DNA of 64,000 nt from Pseudomonadota bacterium (GCA_002747395.1 PDPE01000036.1:1-64000), one strand, 5' to 3'. Counted from the first letter of the stretch, positions 17,662 through 26,656 are shown. Numbers and translations: made by a program. The notes: a model not told the origin generated them from the sequence alone.

Positions 17662-17705
17662 GGTATTGCTAATAACGTACTGCTAAAAATGGTATTGCTA
17701 ACAAA
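17662..17705. repeat. About 15-bp tandem repeat, 3 imperfect copies
   Basis: Copies ggtattgctaataac, gtactgctaaaaat and ggtattgctaacaaa lie upstream of the flagellin gene, within its probable leader. Confidence 0.8.
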
Positions 17706-17737
17706 GTGGCAACCGAAATTGTCCTTGCCATTGAGGA

Positions 17738-17754
17738 TGCCAAAGGTATGCCAA
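17738..17754 (-). promoter_or_regulatory. Candidate sigma-54 promoter of the flagellin gene
   Basis: On the minus strand, ttggcataccttTGGCA fits TTGGCA-N6-TTGCA with the GG and GC exactly 10 nt apart and one mismatch. It lies about 140 bp upstream of the flagellin ATG. The two other flagellins instead have sigma-28 sites, so this gene may be timed differently, as in Vibrio where one flagellin is sigma-54 dependent. Pattern match only. Confidence 0.4.
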
Positions 17755-17943
17755 TTCCATAAAAAAATCGAAAACATGATCAAATTGCCGATATAACAGT
17801 CAGTTACCCGGCTAAAAAAACAGGCTGATAGTGCGCCGGATGCGTTTTTATGCGACGATAAGCCGACTGGAGGAAGGGGGTTGCCACCTTTATCAAAAGT
17901 TAAAAGACGGCAAATTGCCGCTTTCAAACCGAAACAGGCATTC

Positions 17944-17968
17944 GTTTTTGCGTCAGTTTTTTGCGTCA
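17944..17968. repeat. 12/13-bp tandem repeat, 2 copies
   Basis: gtttttgcgtca is followed by gttttttgcgtca upstream of pseF. Confidence 0.7.
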
Positions 17969-18034
17969 GTTCTATTCTTTATCGCGTTTATTGCTATATT
18001 GATTGCGGAGAACGATCAATCATCGGGAGAAGAA

Positions 18035-18730
18035 ATGAAAGTAGCAATAATTCCGGCAAGAGGTGGCAGCAAAAGAATTCCCGGAAAGAATATCAAACAA
18101 TTTGCGGGCAAACCCATTATTTCCTATTCCATCGAAGCTGCGCTGGCATGTGGCCTGTTTGATCATGTTATTGTTTCGACAGACGATGAGGAAATCGCGG
18201 CACAAGCGGCAAGCTGTGGCGCGGAGGTGCCTTTTTTAAGGCCGGCCAGACTGGCAGATGACTTTACCGTGATAGCGGATGTGATCAGTCACACAATAGA
18301 ATGGTTTAACCTCGAACGTCAGCAGGAAGTCAGCTGGGCATGTTGTATCTATGCCACTGCTCCATTGGTACAACCCGAGTCTATCTGCGAAGGAATGAAG
18401 CTGCTGACAAAAGGCAAGGCGGACTTTGTCATGTCTGTGTGCACCTTTCCCTTTCCCATTCAAAGAGCCCTTAAAATGGATGGGCAAGGCCGAATATCGA
18501 TGGCGAACCCGGATTATGCGTTAACCCGATCCCAGGATCTTGAAGAGCGCTATCATGATGCCGCACAGTTTTATGCCGGTTCCGGTGATGCCTTTACCGG
18601 CAAGGTTGCGGCTCCTGTTACGGTTGGTGTGCAGGTTCCGAGAATAACCGTTCAGGATATTGATACGGAAGAAGACTGGGCCGTTGCAGAACAGATGTAC
18701 CATGCCTATCACTATCTGAATGCCAGGTGA
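18035..18730 (+). CDS. pseF: Pseudaminic acid cytidylyltransferase
   Basis: A 231-residue CMP-sugar synthetase that activates pseudaminic acid with CTP, the last step of CMP-Pse synthesis. The signature MKVAIIPARGGSKRIPGKN is at the extreme N-terminus, followed by HVIVSTDDEEIA (about 46-57) and the closing IDTEEDW motif near residue 212. ATG 18035 is chosen because GGAG lies 7 bases upstream and the signature starts there; the open frame upstream to 17831 is leader. It heads the pse operon running to about 25.6 kb. Confidence 0.9.
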   Translation: MKVAIIPARGGSKRIPGKNIKQFAGKPIISYSIEAALACGLFDHVIVSTDDEEIAAQAASCGAEVPFLRPARLADDFTVIADVISHTIEWFNLERQQEVSWACCIYATAPLVQPESICEGMKLLTKGKADFVMSVCTFPFPIQRALKMDGQGRISMANPDYALTRSQDLEERYHDAAQFYAGSGDAFTGKVAAPVTVGVQVPRITVQDIDTEEDWAVAEQMYHAYHYLNAR

Positions 18731-18744
18731 CAGGGTTTAACAGT

Positions 18745-18788
18745 GATAATCGCGAACCGACAATAGCGAACAAGACAATAGCGAACAA
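18745..18788. repeat. 14/15-bp tandem repeat, 3 copies
   Basis: gataatcgcgaacc is followed by two perfect copies of gacaatagcgaacaa. The bases after the last copy (gagga) form the ribosome site of pseI, so repeat number changes the distance between pseF and pseI. Confidence 0.85.
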
Positions 18789-18793
18789 GAGGA

Positions 18794-19864
18794 ATGGTTG
18801 TGGCACCGTTTAGTCCGGGTTTTAGTATTGATGGTTATTTGATTTCAGAACATTCGCCCCCCTTTATTGTGGCCGAATTTTCCGGAAACCACTGCCATGA
18901 TTTTTCCGTGGTAAAAAAAATGATTGATGCTGCGGCAGCATGCGGTGTCAATGCAATCAAGCTGCAAACCTATACGGCTGATACGATTACACTGGACAGT
19001 CAGAATGAGGAATTTCAGATAACGGAAAGTTCCAGCTTGTGGCAGGGAGAAACGCTGTATTCACTCTATAAAAAAGCGCATACCCCCTGGAGCTGGCATC
19101 AAGCTGTGTTTGAGCTCGCCCGAAAAAAGGGGTTGACGGCCTTCAGTTCTCCGTTTGATGAGTCGAGTGTAGATTTTCTTGAGTCCCTCGATGTGCCCTG
19201 CTACAAAATTGCCTCCTTTGAACTGAATCATTTTCCCTTGTTAAAAGCCGTCGCCAGAACAAAAAGGCCGGTGATTTTGTCAACAGGTATGGCAAGGCTT
19301 GAAGAAATCGATGAGGCGGTTGATTATCTGGCCGGGCATGGATGCCGGCAGTTGGCCCTGTTAAAGTGTACGAGTTGTTATCCCGCCCCCGTCAGTGCTG
19401 CAAACCTGAAAACCATGCAGGATATGAAACACAGGTTTGGTGTTCCGATTGGTTTGTCAGATCATTCAAGGGGCATCGGAGTGTCTTTGTTGGCGGCAGG
19501 TTTGGGTGCCAGTATAATCGAGCGGCATTTTGTTCTGGATCGAAACACCGAAGCTGTTGATGGGGCCTTCTCGTCTACACCTGACGAAATGGCCTTGTTG
19601 GTTCAGGAAAGCCAAGACCTGAATCTCGCTATCGGGAAAGTCTCCTACGGCCCGACCGAGTCTGAAATGGATTCACTGAAATATCGCCGCTCGATTTACG
19701 TCTGCAAGCCATTGGAGAGTGGCATGAGAATCACCAAAGACAATATCAGGGTGGTTCGCCCCGGATTCGGGTTGGCTCCCCGATTTTACGAGGCCGTGTT
19801 AGGGCGTAAACTGAAGGTGGCCAAGGCGGTGAATACCCCGCTACTGGAGAGTGATCTTGATTGA
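18794..19864 (+). CDS. pseI: Pseudaminic acid synthase
   Basis: A 356-residue NeuB-family aldolase that condenses 2,4-diacetamido-2,4,6-trideoxy-L-altrose (or its local variant) with phosphoenolpyruvate to give pseudaminic acid in the cytoplasm. The NeuB TIM barrel spans about 30-275 (VAEFSGNHCHDF, INAIKLQTY-like strand, CYKIASFELNH, STGMARLEEI, GLSDHSRG, ERHFVLDR). The C-terminal SAF/antifreeze-like domain follows (about 295-350, SIYVCKPLESGMRIT). GAGG lies directly before ATG. Its stop overlaps the pseG start (TGATG). Confidence 0.93.
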   Translation: MVVAPFSPGFSIDGYLISEHSPPFIVAEFSGNHCHDFSVVKKMIDAAAACGVNAIKLQTYTADTITLDSQNEEFQITESSSLWQGETLYSLYKKAHTPWSWHQAVFELARKKGLTAFSSPFDESSVDFLESLDVPCYKIASFELNHFPLLKAVARTKRPVILSTGMARLEEIDEAVDYLAGHGCRQLALLKCTSCYPAPVSAANLKTMQDMKHRFGVPIGLSDHSRGIGVSLLAAGLGASIIERHFVLDRNTEAVDGAFSSTPDEMALLVQESQDLNLAIGKVSYGPTESEMDSLKYRRSIYVCKPLESGMRITKDNIRVVRPGFGLAPRFYEAVLGRKLKVAKAVNTPLLESDLD

Positions 19865-20910
19865 TGTTTGACTTTTTGTTCCGTGTTGATGCGGATTCCG
19901 CAACAGGTGCCGGGCACCTGATGCGATGTGTCGCTTTGGTTGAGGGTCTGCGGCGCAGAGGTTTCCAGATCGGGGTTGTCGGGTCGGTGACTGACCGTGT
20001 TTCGAGAGCAGCACTGTCTGTGGATGTGCCTGTCTTGAGTCTTGCCGATCACCCTGCCTGCAACTGTCTGATTATCGACTCTTATTTGCCGATAGATACC
20101 CTGTTGGCTCCCTGGCCAGCATCCCTGCCTGTCGTGCTTGTCGATGACGAAGCCAACCGGACCAGTGACCGGCGTATGCTTGTCGTGAGCCCGATGGGAA
20201 ACCCGTCTGCCCTGGCAAAGTGCTTTCCTCGATCTGAAGTCATAACCGGAGTCGAGTCCCTTTTTGTGCGGGAGGAGGTAAGGCAGGCCCGAAGAACGAG
20301 GAGTGCCGGATACGACCGTGGAAACGAAGACGATTACACCGGATACCGTTCAGCCCCGAAAGTGTTTGTTACTCTGGGGGTAAGTGAGCAGTCCCCGGTA
20401 CTTGAACGCATCACTCACGCCCTGGTTGAGTTGCTGGATCGGGCTGTTGAACTGATTGTATACAGCAGTGCAAGCTCTTTGCGGTTGCAAGCCGATAATC
20501 TGTCGGTTATCAATCAGTTTTCTGACCGCTTTATCAAAGTTATGGCCGGGCAGGCTGATCTGGTGGTTTGTGGTGCTGGCCAGACCCTGATCGAAATGAG
20601 CTATATCGGGGTGCCGGTGATTGGTGTTGTGATAGCTCCCAATCAGCGTGACTGTGGTCGTTTGCTCTCCGGTTTGGGCATTCCCGTTTTAAATGATCTC
20701 AATGCTGTCGAAAATGACTTGCTCTTTTATATCGGCCAGATATATCCTCAATTTCTAAACAACAGGCTGCGGCCAGCCGGAAGTGAATTAACGGGCAGTT
20801 CCCTGTCAGCCAGAGAAAAAGGCAAAGAGCAGGGCAGACAGCAAGGCAGACAGAAAATCGCCCAAAATCAGGATCAACTTATCGACCGAATCTGCGAAAT
20901 GCTGCCATGA
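19864..20910 (+). CDS. pseG: UDP-2,4-diacetamido-trideoxy-altropyranose hydrolase
   Basis: A 348-residue enzyme that removes UDP from the altrose intermediate, the step before PseI. The N-terminal GT-B-like motif RVDADSATGAGHLMRC (residues 6-21) includes the catalytic-region His, and the C-terminal nucleotide-binding part has MSYIGVPVIGVVIAPNQ near residue 240. ATG 19864 overlaps the pseI stop; TTG 19861 is less likely. The tail carries three 4-residue repeats (GKEQ, GRQQ, GRQK) made by a 12-bp tandem duplication, and the middle has an extra Arg-rich stretch, both unusual. Confidence 0.88.
   Translation: MFDFLFRVDADSATGAGHLMRCVALVEGLRRRGFQIGVVGSVTDRVSRAALSVDVPVLSLADHPACNCLIIDSYLPIDTLLAPWPASLPVVLVDDEANRTSDRRMLVVSPMGNPSALAKCFPRSEVITGVESLFVREEVRQARRTRSAGYDRGNEDDYTGYRSAPKVFVTLGVSEQSPVLERITHALVELLDRAVELIVYSSASSLRLQADNLSVINQFSDRFIKVMAGQADLVVCGAGQTLIEMSYIGVPVIGVVIAPNQRDCGRLLSGLGIPVLNDLNAVENDLLFYIGQIYPQFLNNRLRPAGSELTGSSLSAREKGKEQGRQQGRQKIAQNQDQLIDRICEMLP
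20821..20856. repeat. 12-bp in-frame tandem repeat, 3 copies, in pseG
   Basis: Units ggcaaagagcag, ggcagacagcaa and ggcagacagaaa encode GKEQ-GRQQ-GRQK near the C-terminus of PseG. Confidence 0.8.
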
Positions 20911-22166
20911 ATATACTGATTACCAGCCTGGGAAATAAAACCAACCTGATCAAATACTTTCGCCGGGCCCTGTTCAATGAGGGGGGAGGGCGAATCATCG
21001 GGGTCGATTGCAGTGCCCGAAACACGGGAAAGCATTTCGTTGACGAATTTATTCTGTCTCCGCACATCAGTGCCAACGGGTATAGGGCCTGGTTATACAA
21101 CACCATCGAGCAGCAGGGTGTAGACCTGATTATCCCGTCCAGAGATGGAGATTTGTTACTGTTCAGTCAATGGAAGGAGGAAATCCAATCACTGTTTCAT
21201 TGTGCGGTTCATGTCTCGGAAGAACCGGCACTGCAATGCTGTTTGAGCAAAACCCGTTTTTCCGAATGGTGTATCAGTCACGGATTTTTTACACCCCGGA
21301 TAATCGAAAGGGCGGCTGTCACGGAAAAAGACCTGCCGCTGTTTGTCAAGCCGGACGAGGGTTCAGGGAGCGAAGGAGCCCAACGGGTCGCAAGCTGGAA
21401 TCATTGGCTGGGCATACGCGACGCATTACCCCCCGGCCTGCTGATACAGCCGTATTATGATGCACCTGAATACACGGTAGATGTCTATGTGGATGGTACA
21501 GGCGCTGTGAGAACGATTGTGCCTCGACAACGGATGTTGACTGCCCGTGGAGAGTCCATTCATGGGCGTGTAGATTTGAACCCGCTCATTATTGATGCCA
21601 CCAGATCACTGGTTTCGGAGATGGTTTTTGAATCCGGGCTGGCCGGGCATAACACCGTACAATGCTTTTTGTACAAGGAAACGGTGGTGTTTATCGAGCT
21701 GAACCCGCGTTTTGGTGGAGGTTTTACACTGGGTGTCGAGGCCGGTGCGGATACCCCCCGATATATTGTCCGGGAGGCATCAGGTCTGCCTTTGGAAATA
21801 CCGGATGACTATGCAGTGGACGGACTGCAAATGGTTCGGGTTCAAAAAGACCTTTTCTTTTCAGAAACCGGGCCTGCAAAGGTGTATTGTTTCGATCTTG
21901 ATGGTACGTTATGTACCGAGTCCTGCCCCTACGAATCCGCAAAACCCGTTCCTCTTATAGTGAAAAAAGTCAATGCACTGTACGACAGGGGGCATACTAT
22001 CGTTATTTCGACGGCGAGGGGTGCGGCAAGTGGAGCCAACTGGAGAACTCTGGTTGAAGCCCAGTTGTCCGGGTGGGGGGTGAAGTATCACCGCCTTGTT
22101 ATGGATAAACCTTTTGCCGATTACTATATTGATAACAAATCAGTTGATATTCTGGAATGGATCTGA
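20907..22166 (+). CDS. ATP-grasp / HAD-like fusion protein in the pse operon
   Basis: A 419-residue two-domain protein. Residues 1-300 look like a CarB/PylC-type ATP-grasp ligase (N-terminal Rossmann-like MNILITSLGNKTNLIKYF, LFVKPDEGSGSEG near 145, FIELNPRFGGGFTL near 265), which would join a carboxylate to an amine or similar acceptor using ATP. Residues about 325-419 are a HAD-type phosphatase module (CFDLDGTLCTE, VISTARG, KPFADYYIDNKSVDI), similar to capsule-cluster phosphatases. It overlaps pseG by 4 bp and sits where many clusters have pseH. No PseH is present, so it may acylate the 4-amino sugar differently. The function is not established. Confidence 0.6.
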   Translation: MNILITSLGNKTNLIKYFRRALFNEGGGRIIGVDCSARNTGKHFVDEFILSPHISANGYRAWLYNTIEQQGVDLIIPSRDGDLLLFSQWKEEIQSLFHCAVHVSEEPALQCCLSKTRFSEWCISHGFFTPRIIERAAVTEKDLPLFVKPDEGSGSEGAQRVASWNHWLGIRDALPPGLLIQPYYDAPEYTVDVYVDGTGAVRTIVPRQRMLTARGESIHGRVDLNPLIIDATRSLVSEMVFESGLAGHNTVQCFLYKETVVFIELNPRFGGGFTLGVEAGADTPRYIVREASGLPLEIPDDYAVDGLQMVRVQKDLFFSETGPAKVYCFDLDGTLCTESCPYESAKPVPLIVKKVNALYDRGHTIVISTARGAASGANWRTLVEAQLSGWGVKYHRLVMDKPFADYYIDNKSVDILEWI

Positions 22167-22177
22167 CTGCTTTATCC

Positions 22178-22233
22178 ATACTGCAACCTGAATACTGTAA
22201 CCTTGACACTGCAACCTTACGCTACAACCTGGA
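22178..22233. repeat. 13-14-bp tandem repeat, 4 imperfect copies
   Basis: Four units of the form atactgcaacctga run between the ATP-grasp fusion gene and pseB. The last ends 7 bp before the pseB start. Confidence 0.85.
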
Positions 22234-22240
22234 TATTTGA

Positions 22241-23242
22241 ATGTTTAATAACAAATCAGTCTTGATTACCGGAGGAACCGGGTCGTTCGGCCAGTGTTTT
22301 ACCCGGACGATACTAAAACGCTATCAGCCTCGCAAGGTCATTATCTTCTCGCGCGATGAACTGAAGCAGTATGAAATGCAGCAGGAGTTTGACGGGCCGG
22401 AGATGCGTTATTTCATCGGGGATGTCCGGGATGAAAGCCGCCTTGTCCAGGCGTTTAAGGGTGTGGATATAATTGTTCATGCGGCTGCGCTGAAACAGGT
22501 GCCTGCGGCGGAATACAATCCAACCGAGTGTATTCGAACCAATATCAATGGTGCCGAAAATGTCATTCAGGCGGCGATTGCCAATAAGGTGTCCCGTGTT
22601 ATTGCCTTATCGACAGACAAAGCGACCAATCCGGTCAGCCTTTATGGTGCGACCAAGCTCTGCTCGGACAAACTCTTTGTAGCCGCCAATAATATTGTGG
22701 GTGGCAAGTATCCACGATTTTCTGTTGTTCGCTATGGCAATGTGGTCGGCTCAAGGGGGTCTGTGGTGCCCCTGTTTGAAAAGCGGATTGCCAGGGGTGC
22801 AACAAAATTGCCGATCACTGACCCCGGAATGACCCGGTTCTGGATTACCTTGCAACAAGGGGTTGATTTTGTCATTGACTGCTTTGAGCGGATGTATGGG
22901 GGAGAAACCTTTGTCCCCAAATTGCCCTCTGTGCGTATTTCAGACCTGGCTGAAGCCTTGGCGCCGGGTATGGAATGGGATGTAATCGGCATCAGACCCG
23001 GGGAAAAACTGAACGAAAAAATGGTGCCGGGCGATGACTCGGGCAGAACCATCGAATTTGACCGGCATTTTGTCATTACTCCCACCATCAAGTTTGCAGA
23101 CAGGAATGTGGATTACCAGGAATCCAGAAAAGGTGAAAGGGGGAGATATGTTTCTCCCGGATTCACTTACGACTCTGCCAGCAATCCGGATTTCCTGACG
23201 GTGGAACAGATTCGGGCCTTGCACAAGGTTGAACCATCGTGA
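22241..23242 (+). CDS. pseB: UDP-GlcNAc 4,6-dehydratase (inverting)
   Basis: A 333-residue extended SDR enzyme that starts pseudaminic acid synthesis by converting UDP-GlcNAc to the 4-keto-6-deoxy-L-altrose form. The NAD(P)-binding GGTGSFG is at residues 11-17, HAAALKQVPAAEYNP follows (about 85-99), and the active-site part STDKATNPVSLYGATK is at about 123-138. The ribosome site is poor (ggatattt) because the leader consists of tandem repeats. Its stop overlaps the pseC start (GTGA). Confidence 0.95.
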   Translation: MFNNKSVLITGGTGSFGQCFTRTILKRYQPRKVIIFSRDELKQYEMQQEFDGPEMRYFIGDVRDESRLVQAFKGVDIIVHAAALKQVPAAEYNPTECIRTNINGAENVIQAAIANKVSRVIALSTDKATNPVSLYGATKLCSDKLFVAANNIVGGKYPRFSVVRYGNVVGSRGSVVPLFEKRIARGATKLPITDPGMTRFWITLQQGVDFVIDCFERMYGGETFVPKLPSVRISDLAEALAPGMEWDVIGIRPGEKLNEKMVPGDDSGRTIEFDRHFVITPTIKFADRNVDYQESRKGERGRYVSPGFTYDSASNPDFLTVEQIRALHKVEPS

Positions 23243-24435
23243 TTCCCTACAGTCGTCAGACTGTCACCCGGGAGGATATTGATGCGGTCGTCAGGGTACT
23301 GCAGTCTGACTTTCTGACCCAGGGGCCTGCTGTTCCCAAATTTGAAAAAAGCGTGCAGGATTACTGTGGTGCCGATTTTGCGGTGGCCACCTGCAATGCC
23401 ACTGCGGCACTGCATTGTGCCTGCCTGGCACTTGGCGTTGGTGAGGGGGATACTGTCTGGGTAAGTGCCATCAGCTTCGTTGCATCGGCCAATTGTGCCC
23501 GATATTGTGGTGCCCACATTCAATTTGTCGATATCAACCCGCGGACAGGCAATCTATCACCCGATGTACTGGAACAGGAGCTGAAACAGGCCGCCAGGCA
23601 AGGCCGAATACCCAGGGTGCTGATTGTGGTTCACCTGGCCGGACAGAGTTGCGACATGCAGGCAATCAGCCTGTTATGCCGCCGCTATGGCGTGGCGATT
23701 ATCGAAGATGCCTGTCATGCACTGGGAGGGCGGTATCAGGGGCTGCCGATCGGGGGGTGCCAATTTGGCGATATTGCTGTGTTCAGTTTTCATCCGGTGA
23801 AGCCTGTCACCACGGGCGAGGGAGGGATGCTGGTCACCAATAACAGAAATCTGGCTGACAAAGCCCGGCTGTACGCTTCTCACGGCATTACCAAAGAGCC
23901 AAACCGGTGGCAGAACCGGTCAAAAGCCCGGGAAAATCCCGGCTGGTATTATGAGCAACAGGTGTTGGGGTTTAATTATCGAATGAGTGATATTCATGCC
24001 GCCCTTGGCTACTCCCAGTTAAAACGGCTGGATAAACAGGTGCAGTCCAGGCACGAACTGGCTCGCTATTATGATGGCCGGTTCGCTTCGGGAAACTGTT
24101 TCTCGACAAAGAACTGCGTCCCGCTGGACAGGCTTGAGCAATGTGACAGCAGTTTTCATTTGTATGTTGTCCGGTTTGACTCGGAAAAAGCCAGGAACCG
24201 GGTGTTCGATGAATTGAGAAAGGCCGGTTACGGCGTGAATCTGCATTATATCCCGATTCCCGAGCAACCCTATTATCAGCGGATGAATACGGAGATGAAT
24301 GCGGGTACTCGCCCCTGTCCAGGCGCCAAACAGTATTCTGATACGGCATTGTCTTTACCGTTATTTCAGGGGATGGCGGAGCATCACCAGGATCGCGTGG
24401 TCAGACTCATAGAACACACTATGGCGAATCTGTAG
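23239..24435 (+). CDS. pseC: UDP-4-amino-4,6-dideoxy-L-AltNAc transaminase
   Basis: A 398-residue DegT/DnrJ/EryC1/StrS-type PLP aminotransferase that aminates the PseB product. The N-terminus IPYSRQTV...DFLTQGP is typical; EDACHALGG (about 157) and the PLP lysine in FSFHPVKPVTTGEGG (about 183-197) are visible. It uses a GTG start overlapping the pseB stop. A 12-bp in-frame duplication at 24283-24306 gives MNTEMNAG in the C-terminal region, which is unlike the compact family sequence. Confidence 0.92.
   Translation: MIPYSRQTVTREDIDAVVRVLQSDFLTQGPAVPKFEKSVQDYCGADFAVATCNATAALHCACLALGVGEGDTVWVSAISFVASANCARYCGAHIQFVDINPRTGNLSPDVLEQELKQAARQGRIPRVLIVVHLAGQSCDMQAISLLCRRYGVAIIEDACHALGGRYQGLPIGGCQFGDIAVFSFHPVKPVTTGEGGMLVTNNRNLADKARLYASHGITKEPNRWQNRSKARENPGWYYEQQVLGFNYRMSDIHAALGYSQLKRLDKQVQSRHELARYYDGRFASGNCFSTKNCVPLDRLEQCDSSFHLYVVRFDSEKARNRVFDELRKAGYGVNLHYIPIPEQPYYQRMNTEMNAGTRPCPGAKQYSDTALSLPLFQGMAEHHQDRVVRLIEHTMANL
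24283..24306. repeat. 12-bp in-frame tandem repeat, 2 copies, in pseC
   Basis: Units atgaatacggag and atgaatgcgggt encode MNTE-MNAG within the C-terminal part of PseC. Confidence 0.6.
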
Positions 24436-24482
24436 AAGGTTAACAGGCAAAATAAAAAACAGATGATGAATAACAGGAGCGA

Positions 24483-25664
24483 TTGCGTGTTTGCCTGTAT
24501 CTTGAGGACAGGTGGATTGTGTCTGCGGATATAACCTGCCTGATGGTGGCCTTCAATGCCGGGGCGACAATTTATCGGGCCATTGACTCGGCATTGTCCC
24601 AAGTGGATCAAATGATACTGGTTGATGACGGCTCCGGTGACAACACGGTTGAAGTGGCTGCAAGGGCCGGTGGCAAGCGTATTCAGGTGATTCGGTTTGA
24701 CTGTAACAGGGGAATAGGGGCTGCCCGTCAGGCGGCGGTAAACGCTTGCCAAACCGGGGTTGCCTGCTGGCTCGATGCCGATGATATCTGGTTGCCGGGG
24801 CGTATTGAAAAGCTGTTCCCCTTTATTCAGAGTGGTGCAGATTATGTGTTTGATGAATCTCAACTGGTTGATTATTGCTCAAACCGGAATTGTTTGCACA
24901 AAAAAACAACCGACTTGCGGTTCCCTGACTTTATCAGACAAAAAGACGGTTTGTTACATCAGTTCGGGCGGAATTATCTACCCACAATCGGTGTGCCCAT
25001 GGCCAGGCTTTCCGCATTGAAAGAAACAGGCTATAACCCGGATTTAAAGCAGGCCGAGGACAATGAGCATTTGCTGAAGGCAATTTACAGGAACAAGTCT
25101 GTTCAGCTTTCACCGGGCATCAGCTATCGGGAGTATGGCAGGGATGACTCCACTTCGCGCAACCTGGAAAAACAGAATGCCTGTCTTGCTCTTTCCTGCA
25201 GATTTATTGACCAGTCTGAACTGATAAAAAGAGTGGTGGAAAGCAGCCTGCCCAGGCTGGAACAGTTTGTTATCCTCAGCCTCTTTCTTGTCAGGGTGAG
25301 AAACTGGAAAGGGCTTTTGAACCTTGTTGCCTCTTTTTCGTTTTATGAGCAAGAGGGGGATTCCCGAACGACCTGGATGCGGTGCTTTTTTGCCGGTGTA
25401 GCTGAATACCAGGTGGGCAATATCGCCGGTGCCTCTGCCTTGTTTGAGAAAGCGCTTTCCATTGAGGAATCTGCCGAGTTATACAATAACCTGGGAGTGT
25501 GTCTGGAGAGAGCAGGTAATGATGGCAGCGCATTGTTTCAACAGGCTCTGGGTTTGAAGAGCGGCTATCTGGATGCCCGAAGAAATGCAGAAAAAAACGG
25601 ACAGCACCTTACCGCTGTTCCCCTGCGGAAACTGGCTTACCGGGGCGAGTATTCCTTCCGGTAG
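24483..25664 (+). CDS. GT2 glycosyltransferase with TPR-like tail
   Basis: A 393-residue protein. Residues about 15-230 form a GT-A GT2 domain (CLMVAFNAGATIYRAIDS, ILVDDGSGDNTVE, CWLDADDIW as the DXD motif). The last ~110 residues look helical and TPR-like (FEKALSIEESAELYNNLGVCLE). TTG 24483 is preceded by AGGAG; GTG 24519 is an alternative that trims 12 residues. It follows pseC in the same direction and is the last gene of the pse operon. It may act on Pse-bearing acceptors; acceptor unknown. Confidence 0.75.
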   Translation: MRVCLYLEDRWIVSADITCLMVAFNAGATIYRAIDSALSQVDQMILVDDGSGDNTVEVAARAGGKRIQVIRFDCNRGIGAARQAAVNACQTGVACWLDADDIWLPGRIEKLFPFIQSGADYVFDESQLVDYCSNRNCLHKKTTDLRFPDFIRQKDGLLHQFGRNYLPTIGVPMARLSALKETGYNPDLKQAEDNEHLLKAIYRNKSVQLSPGISYREYGRDDSTSRNLEKQNACLALSCRFIDQSELIKRVVESSLPRLEQFVILSLFLVRVRNWKGLLNLVASFSFYEQEGDSRTTWMRCFFAGVAEYQVGNIAGASALFEKALSIEESAELYNNLGVCLERAGNDGSALFQQALGLKSGYLDARRNAEKNGQHLTAVPLRKLAYRGEYSFR

Positions 25665-25741
25665 AGTGGCAAGCGATATCCCGGTTCGAAGTGATTTGAA
25701 CATGATCAAGGTATCCAGGTGACTGTAACTGCACTTGCAAC

Positions 25742-26656
25742 TTAATGATTTCTGTGTCGAAAAATGGCTTTTCTCAAGAAAGCAACAATCCACGGGTGAT
25801 ATTTTATACCCTGTGGAATTATTGTTATGCAATCCCAGTGACTTTTGAGTGCTTTTTTATAGCACCCTTTGCCCAAATAGTAAGTAGCCAGGCAATTGTG
25901 TGAGTTCGCAATTTTTTCTCTTAACATGGGCTTAACTCCCTCTGGAGGTGACTCAAGGAGCAGTAGTTTGTTCAAAAAAATCGGTAGTTCTATCAGATAG
26001 TTTTCCCTCTTTGACAGGGAGATGTCTGATTCATTGACTATAAATGTGGGTTCATCAAGAAAATACAGGTGCTTGTCTTTGGCCAATTTGTAAGCAATGT
26101 AGGTCCACTCGTAATATTTTTGGTGCCTGTCAAAATACTCGGGGCCTATGGACTCTGTTTTGAACAAGCCGCCACAAGATACGAGCCAGTTTCCAGTCAT
26201 TAGCGAATACATCGGGTTATACCGGTTTTCAACAATATTTGAGAAAAAGAGTTTTTTATTGCCATTTCCCAATTTTTGTTTATATCCGTTCGAAACAACA
26301 ACATCCAGAGTGCTGTCTGCTTCAAAAGGAGCCAACCTTCTCTGGACGGTATCTTCGATCAGTACGTCATCATCGTCCAGATAACAAAAATATTCCGTAT
26401 TGACCTTTTTCCTTGCTTCATGGATAGCATTTGGCAGGCTTGGTGTTTCTTCATAGAAGAAACGAATTCGGCCATCCGTTGAAAGCCGGTTCCGGATTTC
26501 CCGGTTGTAGATAGTACCGTTTAGCATAACCAGTGGAACAGTCATTACCCCGGACTGATTGCATACTGAACCAATCGCGTTTTCCAGGCAGTTTAATCGA
26601 ACAGTCTCGCCTGTAGTAGGGATTACAACAGTAACTTCTTTTTCAGGGCAAGCCAT
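25742..26656 (-). CDS. GT2 family glycosyltransferase
   Basis: A 304-residue GT-A enzyme: VTVVIPTTGETVRLNCLENA at the N-terminus and FCYLDDDDVLIEDTVQRR around residue 90 as the metal-binding acidic motif. The C-terminal 60 residues contain a helical pair (CLATYYLGKGCYKKALKSH). It converges with the pse operon and is the second of two genes reading leftwards; the pyruvyltransferase-like gene lies upstream across a 17-bp tandem repeat. The donor and acceptor are not predictable. Confidence 0.75.
   Translation of the reverse strand: MACPEKEVTVVIPTTGETVRLNCLENAIGSVCNQSGVMTVPLVMLNGTIYNREIRNRLSTDGRIRFFYEETPSLPNAIHEARKKVNTEYFCYLDDDDVLIEDTVQRRLAPFEADSTLDVVVSNGYKQKLGNGNKKLFFSNIVENRYNPMYSLMTGNWLVSCGGLFKTESIGPEYFDRHQKYYEWTYIAYKLAKDKHLYFLDEPTFIVNESDISLSKRENYLIELPIFLNKLLLLESPPEGVKPMLREKIANSHNCLATYYLGKGCYKKALKSHWDCITIIPQGIKYHPWIVAFLRKAIFRHRNH

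Larger units (their letters stand above)
17598..18034. other. Divergent intergenic region between flagellin and pseF
   Basis: About 437 bp without a credible gene. It holds a triple tandem repeat (17662-17705), a sigma-54-like site for the flagellin (17738-17754) and a 12/13-bp tandem repeat (17944-17968). A frame open from 17831 into pseF encodes a hydrophobic stretch but has no ribosome site, so I treat it as leader. Confidence 0.5.

Noticed and set aside
17761..17795. Sigma-28 promoter for pseF (gccgatat)
   Set aside because: The -10 is fair but the -35 at the proper spacing (tcgaaaac) is poor; not supported.
17831..18034. N-terminal membrane extension of PseF
   Set aside because: The frame is open and hydrophobic but lacks a ribosome site and includes a tandem repeat; the enzyme signature and a good Shine-Dalgarno begin at 18035.
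22178..22233. CRISPR-like repeats
   Set aside because: Units are contiguous, 13-14 bp and without spacers; no cas genes nearby.
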